Source of the DNA: Paraflavitalea sp. CAU 1676
Lineage (GTDB): Bacteria; Bacteroidota; Bacteroidia; Chitinophagales; Chitinophagaceae
Assembly (NCBI RefSeq): GCF_029223285.1
Contig: NZ_JARHUJ010000009.1
Coordinates: forward strand, 124,001-188,000
Length of the DNA: 64,000 nucleotides
Direction of reading: 5' to 3'
Shown piece by piece: positions 16,909 to 25,350 of the stretch (position 1 is its first letter; every line of letters starts with the position of its first letter). Below the pieces are notes generated by a model. The model had not been told where the DNA came from and ran no database searches. It saw nothing but the letters and a program-made list of their open reading frames with translations. The position numbers and the translations under genes are program-made.

Positions 16909-17463
16909 ATGAAAGATCAATGCCAACGCCTGTACGATGCAATGCTTTCCGAAATGGAGCAATGCAGGCAACAGCATACATCCGAGAAAGAGCAGATCGA
17001 ATGTGCTTTTCGCACCTGCGAAATGAACTGGAAAAAGCTTCAGACCCTACTACACACCTACCGGTTTCAAAGTGAAGCCGAAGAAGCCTGGTTCTTCAAG
17101 ACCATCAAGCCCAAATTTACCGGCCTCATCGAATACTATGCCCTCGTATACAAGGCTGCCCTGTTTCTGCCCGATGACGATGCCCGTGATATCAACCGTT
17201 TCTGGCAAAATGAACTACAGCTGGCCCGGCGCTTTTTTGCCGAACATGAAACGTTCTATAAATATTATAAGGCAGGTCTTACCGAAATGGACACCATTTA
17301 CTTTGTACGCGCCAACAACGATCCTACGCTGGTGCCTGCCGCCAAGGCCTACGATATTGCCCCCGAAGCCACTACGTCGCACGACCACCTGGTAGCGTCC
17401 ATCATTGCCCGCGAACGGTATATGGAATACGTACAGCGGCAGCTGCAGCGCATGACTAATTAG
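16909..17463 (+). CDS. RteC-domain protein
   Basis: 184 aa. The sequence follows the RteC pattern: W-x-x-L near residue 44, SEAEEAWFFKTIKPKFTGLIEYYALVYK, then FFAEHETFYKYYKAGLTEMDTIYFVRAN, and a C-terminal TTSHDHLVASIIARERYMEYVQRQL. In Bacteroides, RteC activates excision of the conjugative transposon CTnDOT. No integrase, excisionase or transfer gene is seen in the window, so this is a free-standing chromosomal member of unknown role. The terminator 44 bases upstream implies its own promoter. Confidence 0.82.
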   Translation: MKDQCQRLYDAMLSEMEQCRQQHTSEKEQIECAFRTCEMNWKKLQTLLHTYRFQSEAEEAWFFKTIKPKFTGLIEYYALVYKAALFLPDDDARDINRFWQNELQLARRFFAEHETFYKYYKAGLTEMDTIYFVRANNDPTLVPAAKAYDIAPEATTSHDHLVASIIARERYMEYVQRQLQRMTN

Positions 17464-17626
17464 TGGCGTCACTTCGATCGTAGTGTATTGATATTTAACC
17501 TACAGATAATGTAATGGATGCAGGGGGCAGCTTCATGAACCCTTTTTATTGCCGTATTTCGTGCCCCGCATAGGGGTAAGCTTCCCGCCGGTTGTCAATT
17601 AATAAAGCGCAATTGGGAGAAGCAGT

Positions 17627-17634
17627 TATATTTG
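17627..17634 (+). promoter_or_regulatory. -7 promoter element of the ECF sigma gene
   Basis: TATATTTG matches TAnnTTTG and lies 24 bases before the ATG at 17658. It supports that start over the upstream in-frame TTG at 17592, which would lie before the promoter. Confidence 0.5.
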
Positions 17635-17657
17635 GAGGCAGATATCAAACCGTTCGA

Positions 17658-18230
17658 ATGGCAGTTAACGATACGGGCAGCATTCAGCTAAGGACTGAGA
17701 GCGGCACGACTCTTTTTGAGGATGTTTTTAAATCGCATTTTAAGAACCTGCATGCGTATGCCTGCACGATCGTTAAGGATGATATCATGGCCGAAGAGAT
17801 GGTGCAAAACGTGTTCTACAAGATCTGGGAACGCAAGGCGCATCTCAATATTCAAACCTCCCTGACTGCCTACCTGTACCGCGCTGTGTACCACGAAAGT
17901 CTCAATTACATCAAGCACCTCAAGGTCAAAACCGCCTACCAGTCCTATGCAACAGCGCGCATGAATCAACAAGCCGATAACGCCGAGAAGAAAGTTTTGC
18001 TGGGTGAGCTGGAAGCGCGTTTGCGTACCGCCTTGCAGGAGTTGCCCGAACAGTGCCGCACCATATTTCAGATGAGCCGGTTCGAAGAATTGAAATACCA
18101 GGAGATCGCCGACCGCCTGGGCTTATCCATCAAGACGGTAGAAAACCAGATGGGGAAGGCCCTTAAGTTGATGCGATTGAAACTGATCGATTTTTTACCG
18201 TTTCTGATCCTGTCCCTGTTAAACCTGTAA
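17658..18230 (+). CDS. RNA polymerase sigma factor, ECF (FecI-like) subfamily
   Basis: 190 aa. Region 2 is visible as LFEDVFKSHFKNLHAYACTIVKDDIMAEEMVQNVFYKIWER (about residues 18-60), and region 4 as LQELPEQCRTIFQMSRFEELKYQEIADRLGLSIKTVENQMGKALKLMR (about 125-172). The spacing and the sequence NVFYKIWE are typical of the Bacteroidota sigma factors paired with FecR anti-sigma factors. The FecR gene starts 32 bases later, followed by an STN-domain protein, so the three form a cell-surface signalling unit. The regulon is unknown; the STN gene is an obvious candidate target. Confidence 0.93.
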   Translation: MAVNDTGSIQLRTESGTTLFEDVFKSHFKNLHAYACTIVKDDIMAEEMVQNVFYKIWERKAHLNIQTSLTAYLYRAVYHESLNYIKHLKVKTAYQSYATARMNQQADNAEKKVLLGELEARLRTALQELPEQCRTIFQMSRFEELKYQEIADRLGLSIKTVENQMGKALKLMRLKLIDFLPFLILSLLNL

Positions 18231-18262
18231 ACCCGTAAAGATTGAAAGAACATGTACACGAT

Positions 18263-19225
18263 ATGAACGATGACCTGCTGGTAAAATACCTGCTGCAGGA
18301 AACCACGCTGCACGAAAGCAGAACGGTGGAATCCTGGATCAGGGCCACTCCTGGCAACCAGCGGTATTTCGATCACTTTAAGTTGATCTGGGACCGCAGC
18401 CGCGAGCTTGCTGCCACCAGCAGCGTAGATGAAGAAATGGCGTGGCAGCGTTTTCAGCAACGGGTGATCGAAGATGGAACGCCGTCGCGCGGTATCGTGC
18501 GCACTATGAACAGGCGCACGAGCAGCTGGCAGGTGGCCGCCATCCTGGCGGGCCTGGTGGGCATAGTGGCCATGATCTACTATTTTGGGCGCCTTGGAAA
18601 AACGCCGGTAGTGCTGGCGGCCGCGGAAATCGCCCAGGTCGATACCTTGCCCGATGGATCGGTGATCACCCTCAACCGCCATTCCTCCCTCAGCTATGCC
18701 GGTGGCTACAATGAAAAGAAAAGAACCGTAGCCCTGAAAGGCGAGGCTTTCTTCAGCATCGTACCCGACAAAAAGAAACCCTTTGTGGTGGAGGTGAATG
18801 GCATCACAGTTACAGTAACCGGTACTTCTTTCAACATCAAGACCACGGGCCGCCAAACAGAAGTGATCGTTGAAACCGGTACGGTGCTGGTAAGCAATGG
18901 CCACGAAACCATTGCCCTTACGCCAAAGGAAAAGGTGATCGTAGCCGATCCCGATTCAACCCTCAACAAAGAACAAAACACCGACGACCTGTACAGGTAT
19001 TACCGCGACAAAACCTTCGTTTGCGATAAAACACCCCTTTGGAAAGTAGTGAAAGTGATCAATGAAGCTTACGATGCCAATATTGTTATTGGATCGAAAG
19101 AGCTGGCACAGCAGCCACTCTCTACTACTTTTCACAATCAGTCGCTGGATCAGATACTAGTCGTACTCCAGGAAACATTTGGTTGCACCATTGAACGTAC
19201 CAATTCCACGATCGTGTTGAAATAG
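18263..19225 (+). CDS. FecR-family anti-sigma factor
   Basis: 320 aa inner-membrane protein that would hold the ECF sigma factor and receive a signal from the STN domain of a partner. The cytoplasmic N-terminus begins MNDDLLVKYLLQ. A membrane segment lies at about residues 90-112 (WQVAAILAGLVGIVAMIYYFG). The FecR domain follows (DTLPDGSVITLNRHSSLSY ... VTGTSFNIKTTGR), and the C-terminal DUF4974/STN-like domain (DKTPLWKVVKVINEAYDANI ... TIVLK) ends the protein. A TTG at 18242 would extend it by seven residues. It ends 19 bases before the STN gene. Confidence 0.93.
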   Translation: MNDDLLVKYLLQETTLHESRTVESWIRATPGNQRYFDHFKLIWDRSRELAATSSVDEEMAWQRFQQRVIEDGTPSRGIVRTMNRRTSSWQVAAILAGLVGIVAMIYYFGRLGKTPVVLAAAEIAQVDTLPDGSVITLNRHSSLSYAGGYNEKKRTVALKGEAFFSIVPDKKKPFVVEVNGITVTVTGTSFNIKTTGRQTEVIVETGTVLVSNGHETIALTPKEKVIVADPDSTLNKEQNTDDLYRYYRDKTFVCDKTPLWKVVKVINEAYDANIVIGSKELAQQPLSTTFHNQSLDQILVVLQETFGCTIERTNSTIVLK

Positions 19226-19244
19226 TTATACTACACATTAAGTT

Positions 19245-21167
19245 ATGAAGCAGTTAGCAGGATTGGTAAGCGCCGCCTTACTCACTATTCTTTTATTGTT
19301 TTCCACCGCCTCTACCGCACAGAGCATCCTTGGCCGAAACGTTTCCTTTGTCGTGAACCGTCAGCAACTGGATCAGGTGCTGGAGATACTGAGTAACAAG
19401 GCCAATTTCTATTTCTCCTACAACAGCAATATCATCAAGGGGGATAGCCTCGTTACGCTTACTGTTTATAACAAGACTGTAAAGCAGGTGATGGAGCAAT
19501 TGTTTCCCAACGGGTATGAATACCGTGAGAGCGGCAATTATATCATCCTCCGTAAAACGCCGATCAAAATACCGGCTGTTACCAGCCGTACGGAGACGGA
19601 AGAGAAATATTACTTCATCAGCGGTTATATCCTGGACGATCAAACGGGCGAAACGATCCCCCATGCCAGTATCTATGAAAAAAGTCAGCTGGCTTCCGCG
19701 ATGAGTGATGGGCAGGGCTATTTCAAACTGAAACTGAAGAGCCGGTACAGCCGGGCATCCCTTACAGTGAGCAAAGATCTGTACCTCGATACCACCATCG
19801 CTGTGCAACCCAAATACAACCAGCAGATGTCGATTGCCATCATGCCGGTGGAAGTGTCGGACAAGACTATCACCATTACACCGTATACCTTCGAGGTGCC
19901 CGATTCGATCGTGGTGGCCGTGCGCAAGGCCGATAGTACACACTGGATCTATACATATCGCAAAGCCGATTCGGCCATGGTCGACAAAACGAATATCGGC
20001 CGATGGTTCCTGTCCACCTGGCAAAAGGTGCAGGCCATCAACATGAAGAAATTCTTCACTGTGCGTCCCTACCAGCTATCGCTGCTGCCCGGCCTCAGTA
20101 CGAACGGTCCGCTCAATAGCCAGGTGATCAACAATGTGTCGCTCAACGTATGGGGCGGCTACTCGGGCGGGGTGAATGGGGTAGAGCTCGGTGGCTGGTT
20201 CAATATCGACAACAAAGATGTTCGCTGGGTACAGTTCGCCGGCTGGTTTAATGTGGTAGGCGGGCGCATGACGGGCGTGCAATTAGCAGGTATTCACAAT
20301 ACGGTCATGGATAGTGTGAACGGGGTGCAGGGCAGTGGTATATCCAACCACGTGCGGAGAAACTTTACGGGCGCGCAATTGGGCGGCATCTACAACCACG
20401 TGGGTGGCAGATTGAATGGCGTACAGGCTGGTGGTATAGGCAACTATACCAATAGCGGTACTACGGGTGCGCAAGTGGGCGGCATATTCAACGTAAACAG
20501 CCGGTCGTTCAATGGAGCGCAGATTGCCGGGGTGGTCAATGCCAACTTCAAGAATATGCGGGGTGCCCAGGTAGCCGGTCTGCTGAACGTAAACCTGGGG
20601 GAGGTAAAAGGCGCGCAAATTGCGAGCATTATCAACTATACCAAAAAGCTGTCGGGCGTGCAGATCGGGTTGATCAATATCGCCGATACTTCCGACGGCT
20701 ACAGTATCGGGTTGGTCAACATCATCTTCAAAGGATATCATAAGCTGGCGTTGTATGGTAACGAGGAGTTTCCGTTCAACGCGGCTTTCAAAACGGGCAA
20801 TTCCAAATTGTATAGCATTCTGCTGGCGGGTGTAGAACCTACCAAAGACGAAAAGGCCTACACCTTCGGATATGGTTTAGGACACGAAAGGAAGTTCAAC
20901 AGAAAGCTGGCACTCAATATAGAAGCTACTACGCAGCATGTATACCTGGGCAGTTGGGACTACCTCAACCTGCTAACGCGGCTGGAGGCGCACGTGCATC
21001 TCAAGCTGGCCAAATGGTTTTCGATCTACGCTGGTCCGTCGGTGTCACTCTATTACTCCGATCAGGAGACCAAATTCACGGGTTACAAACAAAATATCCG
21101 CTCGCTCGACAAAGGAAAGAACCTGGCCGTATGGTCGGGCTTCACAGTGGGTATGCACTTGTTCTAA
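19245..21167 (+). CDS. STN and carboxypeptidase-regulatory-like domain protein with LA_2272-type surface repeats
   Basis: 640 aa. A signal peptide (cleavage near STAQ, residue 26) leads into an STN domain (about 27-108, SFVVNRQQLDQVLEILSNKANFYFSYNSN). A carboxypeptidase-regulatory-like domain spans about 122-200 (YFISGYILDDQTGETIPHASIYE). From about residue 297 to 497 there is an array of ~20-22-residue units of the form G-x-x-L/V-G-G-I/W-x-N (GVELGGWFN, GVQLAGIHN, GAQLGGIYN, GVQAGGIGN, GAQVGGIFN and others). The rest is probably outer-membrane beta structure ending in HLF. It takes the position normally held by a TonB receptor after fecI-fecR, so it is the likely signal-giving partner of FecR. 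Confidence 0.8.
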   Translation: MKQLAGLVSAALLTILLLFSTASTAQSILGRNVSFVVNRQQLDQVLEILSNKANFYFSYNSNIIKGDSLVTLTVYNKTVKQVMEQLFPNGYEYRESGNYIILRKTPIKIPAVTSRTETEEKYYFISGYILDDQTGETIPHASIYEKSQLASAMSDGQGYFKLKLKSRYSRASLTVSKDLYLDTTIAVQPKYNQQMSIAIMPVEVSDKTITITPYTFEVPDSIVVAVRKADSTHWIYTYRKADSAMVDKTNIGRWFLSTWQKVQAINMKKFFTVRPYQLSLLPGLSTNGPLNSQVINNVSLNVWGGYSGGVNGVELGGWFNIDNKDVRWVQFAGWFNVVGGRMTGVQLAGIHNTVMDSVNGVQGSGISNHVRRNFTGAQLGGIYNHVGGRLNGVQAGGIGNYTNSGTTGAQVGGIFNVNSRSFNGAQIAGVVNANFKNMRGAQVAGLLNVNLGEVKGAQIASIINYTKKLSGVQIGLINIADTSDGYSIGLVNIIFKGYHKLALYGNEEFPFNAAFKTGNSKLYSILLAGVEPTKDEKAYTFGYGLGHERKFNRKLALNIEATTQHVYLGSWDYLNLLTRLEAHVHLKLAKWFSIYAGPSVSLYYSDQETKFTGYKQNIRSLDKGKNLAVWSGFTVGMHLF

Positions 21168-21238
21168 TTCTAAGTTTTCTGGAATTTTTGGTTTGCCTGG
21201 TGAAGGCCCGGATGGCCTGACTGGTTCTGACAAGAGGC

Positions 21239-21269
21239 CCTGGCCAGACCGCCATTTTGGTCGGCCAGG
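21239..21269. repeat. stable hairpin downstream of the STN gene
   Basis: cctggcc (21239-21245) pairs with ggccagg (21263-21269), and gacc (21247-21250) with ggtc (21259-21262) inside. There is no T run. It could be the end of either converging transcript. Confidence 0.5.
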
Positions 21270-21464
21270 CTCTGTGATGTTCGTGGATTCAGCGCGGGTC
21301 TTAGCCCGGGTTTGTTTTCTGGATGCTGGCAGGTTCGCCGCATTCAGCACGACCATTGTCGCTGTTTAATCTTCGGCTCCCGATGTTTAGTCATTCCTAA
21401 ACAATCTCACCTGTTGCCGGTTTTTTCGACGTGCCTGAGAGGGGTTTTATTATTATTTTCTTCG

Positions 21465-21560
21465 GTCCTTGTTCGGTATTTGTTCGGTATTTCATTGGTA
21501 AATCACCGTAAAATACCGAAGGAGGTACGAATAAGAAGCGAACAAATACCGAACAAGGAC
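21465..21560. repeat. 22-base perfect inverted repeat with nested repeats
   Basis: Bases 21465-21486 are the exact reverse complement of 21539-21560. The left arm contains the first copy of gttcggtattt (21471-21481), repeated directly at 21482-21492. A further inverted copy (aaataccgaa, 21511-21520) sits inside, so two alternative nested stems are possible. Confidence 0.85.
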
Positions 21561-21771
21561 ATAACGGTTTACGAGCGAGGAGCGAATGAAGCACGATGTC
21601 CTTTGCTAAAATAACTATACAAGTTTTCGTGTCTTGTACTGAAAAAACTTTACAGGTGGGTAGTCTATTACCGGGAGAGCTTTACAGTAGTCCCTCTGCC
21701 ACAGGGTTTTGCATGCTAACGGCCTGCCTGGGGCGGCCCAACCATAGACCAAGGGTATTGAATCCGCGCCC

Positions 21772-21863
21772 CATAGCCTGCACATGGCCTGCATAGAGCC
21801 AACATATTGTCAATGAAAGAACAGGCCTTTCAGGCAATGTGCAGGCAATATGCAGACAATATG
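21772..21863. repeat. 11-base-period tandem repeats in inverted arrangement
   Basis: Right side: caggcaatgtg, caggcaatatg and cagacaatatg are three adjacent 11-base units (21831-21863). Left side: gcctgcacatg followed by gcctgcatag (21776-21796) has the same period and is roughly the reverse complement of the right side, so the cluster can fold on itself. Confidence 0.7.
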
Positions 21864-21965
21864 CGGAGAAGTGCAACCCATGTTGCCGGCATCAGCCGCA
21901 AAGAAAAGCCCCGCAACGGCAGGGCGAATCAGTTTGGGCAAAATCCTTCATCGCGTTTAAGGCCA

Positions 21966-23393
21966 TTAGCGGCCCATTTTCATCAGCTTGGGATAAAAAC
22001 GAAGGTAGAGCTGACCGCCCACCGGATTGCGGCCGTAAAGCACTTCTAAATCCTTTGCAGGCCGGTAGAAGCTCAGGTGTCCACCCGCAGCAATGTTAAC
22101 CGGCCCCAGGACCAGGAGTTGGTAGTTGAGACCAGCGGTGAATGCGTGGACCGGAAATATGGCATCGTGGCCAAATTCTGACTCATCGAGGTGCAGCTCT
22201 TCGGTCGATTTTTGTACCCATTCATAACGGCTGTACAGGGCCAGCTTCTTCAATTGCAAAGCGCCTTCTACCAATACCGCATGCTCTCCATCGTGTCCTG
22301 CTGTTTTGTTAACACCCCACAAGGTGGTCACATTCAGGAAACGATCCTTCTGCAAAGGCAGGCTATACACAGCAGAAGCCGTGGTGCGGTGCACATCCTC
22401 GTCGTCGTGCAGGGCCTCCGGGCTTTTGATATATCCATGAGATACCTGTAAGGCCCAGTTGGCGGTAGGGTTGTACGAAAGACGGCCGCTCCAGGAATCG
22501 AAACGGGCTTTATCGAAATTGTATCGGTCCTCATCGGGCTCGCGACCGGTAAAGGAAGAACCTTCAATTTTAAACTTACCCAGGCGCACACCCAGCGTGG
22601 CTACGCCAAATGTAATGTGCGTGCCATCGTTCCAGTGGTGACTGAGCGGTGCATCGGGATTGGGCAGGGCCGAGGGCCGGTGCATGAACGCTACCGAGCC
22701 AAGGGCCGGCTCGCCGGGATAACCGAAATATCCAAATACGTCTATGTTCTTCGAAATGCTATGCGTGTATCCGACAGATAGTTCAGAGAAAAGATCGTGC
22801 GGGTGTTGCCGGTCGACCAGAGGTTGCCCTTTCCAGGACTCGCCCGACTGAAACAACAGCGGATAACCGGAGCCGCCGGCAATCGGTGCATCGAACGAAA
22901 GCATGGCGCTGAAGCGGAAGAGCCCGCGGTTGCCTACTTTGCGCTGCCCCATTGCCATCAGCCAGTTGGGCGCATCCCATTTCTCTCCGCCACGAACTCC
23001 TTTATTGCCGATATCCTGTTTGTTGTAACGGAGGAACACACTGCCGTGGATCATGTACATCCATTTCTTCGCATGCAACATGGCGCCATACATGGGCGAT
23101 GCATCGGGCAACCAGCCGGTGCCCGATCCGTTGCGGTTCATGGGCAGGTTGAGCGAAAAAGCGTGGCTCATCGGCGGCGTGGGGTGCGTGGCAGAGTCAT
23201 GCTGTGCACCATGAGCCATATGATCCATGCCAGCCCGTTGCTGACGAGCCGATTGTTTCTTTTGCGCGGGTGTATCGTGCTGATGTTGGGCAGCCTTCGG
23301 TTTTATTGTATCTGTTGTATGGTGTTCGTGTTGAGCAAACGCGGTTGCGCCGGTAAGCAGGTGTGCAAGAAGGGTGATGAATACTCTTGACAT
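21966..23393 (-). CDS. outer-membrane beta-barrel protein with His/Met-rich N-terminus
   Basis: 475 aa from MSRVFITLLAHLLTGATAFAQ, a clear signal peptide; the longer frame adds 17 unlikely residues. The mature N-terminus (about 20-75) is rich in His and Met (QHEHHTTD, QHQHD, MDHMAHGAQHD). The rest is Gly/Tyr/Trp-rich with alternating hydrophobicity (GSVFLRYNKQDIG, SFTGREPDEDRYNFDKARFDSWSGRLSYNPTANWALQVSHGYIKSPE), typical of an outer-membrane barrel. No characterised family was recognised. It lies 144 bases behind, and on the same strand as, a regulator with a CxxC metal motif, which suggests a copper or other soft-metal role; this is inference. Confidence 0.7.
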   Translation of the reverse strand: MSRVFITLLAHLLTGATAFAQHEHHTTDTIKPKAAQHQHDTPAQKKQSARQQRAGMDHMAHGAQHDSATHPTPPMSHAFSLNLPMNRNGSGTGWLPDASPMYGAMLHAKKWMYMIHGSVFLRYNKQDIGNKGVRGGEKWDAPNWLMAMGQRKVGNRGLFRFSAMLSFDAPIAGGSGYPLLFQSGESWKGQPLVDRQHPHDLFSELSVGYTHSISKNIDVFGYFGYPGEPALGSVAFMHRPSALPNPDAPLSHHWNDGTHITFGVATLGVRLGKFKIEGSSFTGREPDEDRYNFDKARFDSWSGRLSYNPTANWALQVSHGYIKSPEALHDDEDVHRTTASAVYSLPLQKDRFLNVTTLWGVNKTAGHDGEHAVLVEGALQLKKLALYSRYEWVQKSTEELHLDESEFGHDAIFPVHAFTAGLNYQLLVLGPVNIAAGGHLSFYRPAKDLEVLYGRNPVGGQLYLRFYPKLMKMGR

Positions 23394-23537
23394 ATTGATC
23401 AGTTTTGTGGGTGCGGCCTTTACCGCACCGGTTGATGATGGCACAAAACTATTGCCAGCTTGCTGCCCGCCTGTTACATCTTTCGGAAGGAGAGTTATAT
23501 AATTCTAAGATGGGACCTAACCGTACGACTGCAACCT

Positions 23538-24074
23538 TTAATCTTCTTTTAATTGGCGGAAGGCCGAAGGCGTGAAACCGGTTACTTTTTTAAACTGGGC
23601 CGATAAGTGGGCCACACTGCTATAACCCATTTTGAAAGCAATATCATTCAGCGAAAGTTTGTCGTAGATCATCAATTCTTTTACCTTCTCTATTTTTTCG
23701 TTGATGACATATTTCTCTATGGTGATGCCTTCCACTTCCGAAAACAATTTGCTGAGGTAGGAGTATTCTTTTTGTAACGCATCCGACAAGAGGGCAGAGA
23801 ATTTATGGTTGTCTTCCAGATCGGCCTGGCCGATCAGTCGCTGAATGGTTGACTTGATCTGTTCGATGGTCTTTTGCCGCTGGTTATCGAGCAGCTCAAA
23901 ACCGAGGGCCTCCAATTTCGACTTCAGGGTGTCGAGTACCGGCGCTGCAGGCGCTTCCGCCAGTTCTACTTCGCCGAGTTTTATGTTCAATGGGTGCAAT
24001 CCTGTTTCTTCCAATGTTTGCCGCACGATCATGATGCAGCGGTTACATACCATGTTCCTGATATAAAGTTCCAT
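23538..24074 (-). CDS. AraC-family regulator with N-terminal CxxC (HMA-like) domain
   Basis: 178 aa starting MELYIRNMVCNRCIMIVRQTL. The N-terminal ~65 residues look like a small ferredoxin-fold HMA-type domain with Cys10-x-x-Cys13 in place of the usual GMxCxxC. An AraC HTH domain covers about residues 95-178 (KIEKVKELMIYDKLSLNDIAFKMGYSSVAHLSAQFKKVTGFTPSAFRQL). The 14-residue extension from 24116 is unlikely because the methionine at 24074 gives the usual start of this family. It is probably a soluble metal- or thiol-responsive regulator of the His-rich outer-membrane protein downstream. Confidence 0.85.
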   Translation of the reverse strand: MELYIRNMVCNRCIMIVRQTLEETGLHPLNIKLGEVELAEAPAAPVLDTLKSKLEALGFELLDNQRQKTIEQIKSTIQRLIGQADLEDNHKFSALLSDALQKEYSYLSKLFSEVEGITIEKYVINEKIEKVKELMIYDKLSLNDIAFKMGYSSVAHLSAQFKKVTGFTPSAFRQLKED

Positions 24075-24233
24075 CGGGTGCAATGTAGTAATTATGCTTT
24101 TGCTTTCGTTAACCACTTGTTAAGCGGCCTGCAACTATCTGCCGGTCAGCGATGCTACTGAATGACAACCGTCGAAAAGCGCCCGCTGTTTGTCGCAGGG
24201 TGCGGGGCATCCGTCTAATTTTATAAACATTTT

Positions 24234-24250
24234 AATCTGGCCATTGTTTG
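24234..24250. promoter_or_regulatory. 17-base sequence shared with the second RND promoter region, copy 1
   Basis: aatctggccattgtttg lies 19 bases before the AraC start at 24270 and is repeated exactly at 34317-34333, upstream of the second efflux operon. It could be an operator; the TTTG at its end also resembles a -33 element. Confidence 0.35.
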
Positions 24251-24269
24251 ATTTTCATAATTTCACAGA

Positions 24270-25205
24270 ATGGGCAAGGCGGAATCCATCAGCGAATTCT
24301 ATAAAAGGCTTGGCGCACCGGCGGCCGACGCCAGTTGTGTGATCTATGATAAACATCAGCAACGACAGGAGCTCGGACACCTGAATGTGTACAAGCGTGG
24401 TGAATACGGCTGCAAAACTTATTCCCCCTACAACAGACGCGATTTTTACAAGATCTCCCTCATTATCGGTGAAGGCATGTTGTACTATGCGGATAAAGGT
24501 ATCAGGATCGACCGGCCGGCCCTGTTGTTTTCCAACCCGACGATCCCGTATGCCTGGGAGGCTTCATCGCCGCAACAGGATGGTTATTTCTGTCTCTTCG
24601 ATCAGCAGTTTGCCGATCGTACGCAGCAGCGCAGCGAAGGCATCATGGAATCGCCCCTGTTCAAGATCGGTGGCGATCCCATTTATTTCGTGACGCCGCA
24701 ACAGGTCGATTTTCTCTATGATATATTTGCTAAAATGCAGGTAGAGCTTGCCTCGGAGTATATTCATAAGTACGACCTGCTGCGCAATTATGTGAACCTG
24801 ATCATTCATGAAGCGTTGAAGTCGAAACCGGCCGACTGTTATTTTCAACATACCAATGCTTCTTCAAGAATAGTTGCTTTGTTCGTTGAATTGCTCGAAA
24901 GGCAGTTCCCCATCGATTCGCCCGATCATGTGCTGCGATTAAAAACGGCCGGCGATTATGCGCTGCACCTCTCGGTGCATGCCAATCACCTCAACCGGGT
25001 AGTGAAAGAGATGACCGGCAAAACGACCACCGAGCATATTGCCGATCGTATCGTGAAGGAAGCCAAGGCACTGCTGATGCATACCAATTGGAATGTGTCG
25101 GAGATCGCTTACAGCCTGGGCTTTGAGTATCCCGCTTACTTCAATAACTTCTTCAAGAAACAAACCTTGCAAACGCCCCGCACCTTCCGCGGAGCGGTTG
25201 TTTGA
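24270..25205 (+). CDS. AraC-family transcriptional regulator
   Basis: 311 aa, cytosolic. The N-terminal half resembles the cupin-like ligand domain of AraC proteins (KISLIIGEGMLYYADKGIRIDRPALLFSNPTIPYAWE). The C-terminal HTH domain covers about residues 215-311 (DYALHLSVHANHLNRVVKEMTGKTTTEHIADRIVKEAKALLMHTNWNVSEIAYSLGFEYPAYFNNFFKKQ). It directly precedes a tolC-RND-adaptor operon on the same strand, which it probably controls. It is divergent from the CxxC regulator at 23538-24074. Confidence 0.92.
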   Translation: MGKAESISEFYKRLGAPAADASCVIYDKHQQRQELGHLNVYKRGEYGCKTYSPYNRRDFYKISLIIGEGMLYYADKGIRIDRPALLFSNPTIPYAWEASSPQQDGYFCLFDQQFADRTQQRSEGIMESPLFKIGGDPIYFVTPQQVDFLYDIFAKMQVELASEYIHKYDLLRNYVNLIIHEALKSKPADCYFQHTNASSRIVALFVELLERQFPIDSPDHVLRLKTAGDYALHLSVHANHLNRVVKEMTGKTTTEHIADRIVKEAKALLMHTNWNVSEIAYSLGFEYPAYFNNFFKKQTLQTPRTFRGAVV

Positions 25206-25252
25206 ATTTTATAGTTATTTGTTTGAAATCTATAATGCCTGTACCTATGACA

Positions 25253-25270
25253 GCAGGTAATTTTACCTGC
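25253..25270 (+). terminator. hairpin after the AraC gene, weak terminator
   Basis: gcaggtaa (25253-25260) pairs perfectly with ttacctgc (25263-25270), followed only by ttaataaaa. It lies between the regulator and the efflux operon. Confidence 0.5.
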
Positions 25271-25350
25271 TTAATAAAACTCTCGCACTAACGCGCTTGC
25301 CCGAGGTTAAGGACATCAAAAAAGGAATGCCATTCATTCATTCGCTCAGC

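Larger units (their letters stand above)
21168..21965. other. ~800-base non-coding region with palindromic and tandem repeats
   Basis: No supported gene on either strand; short open frames here have no recognisable features and cross the repeats. It lies between converging genes (STN gene on +, outer-membrane protein on -). It holds a terminator-like hairpin (21239-21269), a large inverted repeat (21465-21560) and an 11-base tandem repeat cluster (21772-21863), described separately. Confidence 0.7.

Noticed and set aside
21465-21863. CRISPR-like array
   Set aside because: The repeats are only 11 bases, adjacent or inverted, without regular spacers, and no cas genes are present.
21807-22099. 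Two overlapping short frames next to the outer-membrane protein gene
   Set aside because: They run through the 11-base tandem repeats and into the end of the - strand gene; they look like chance frames.
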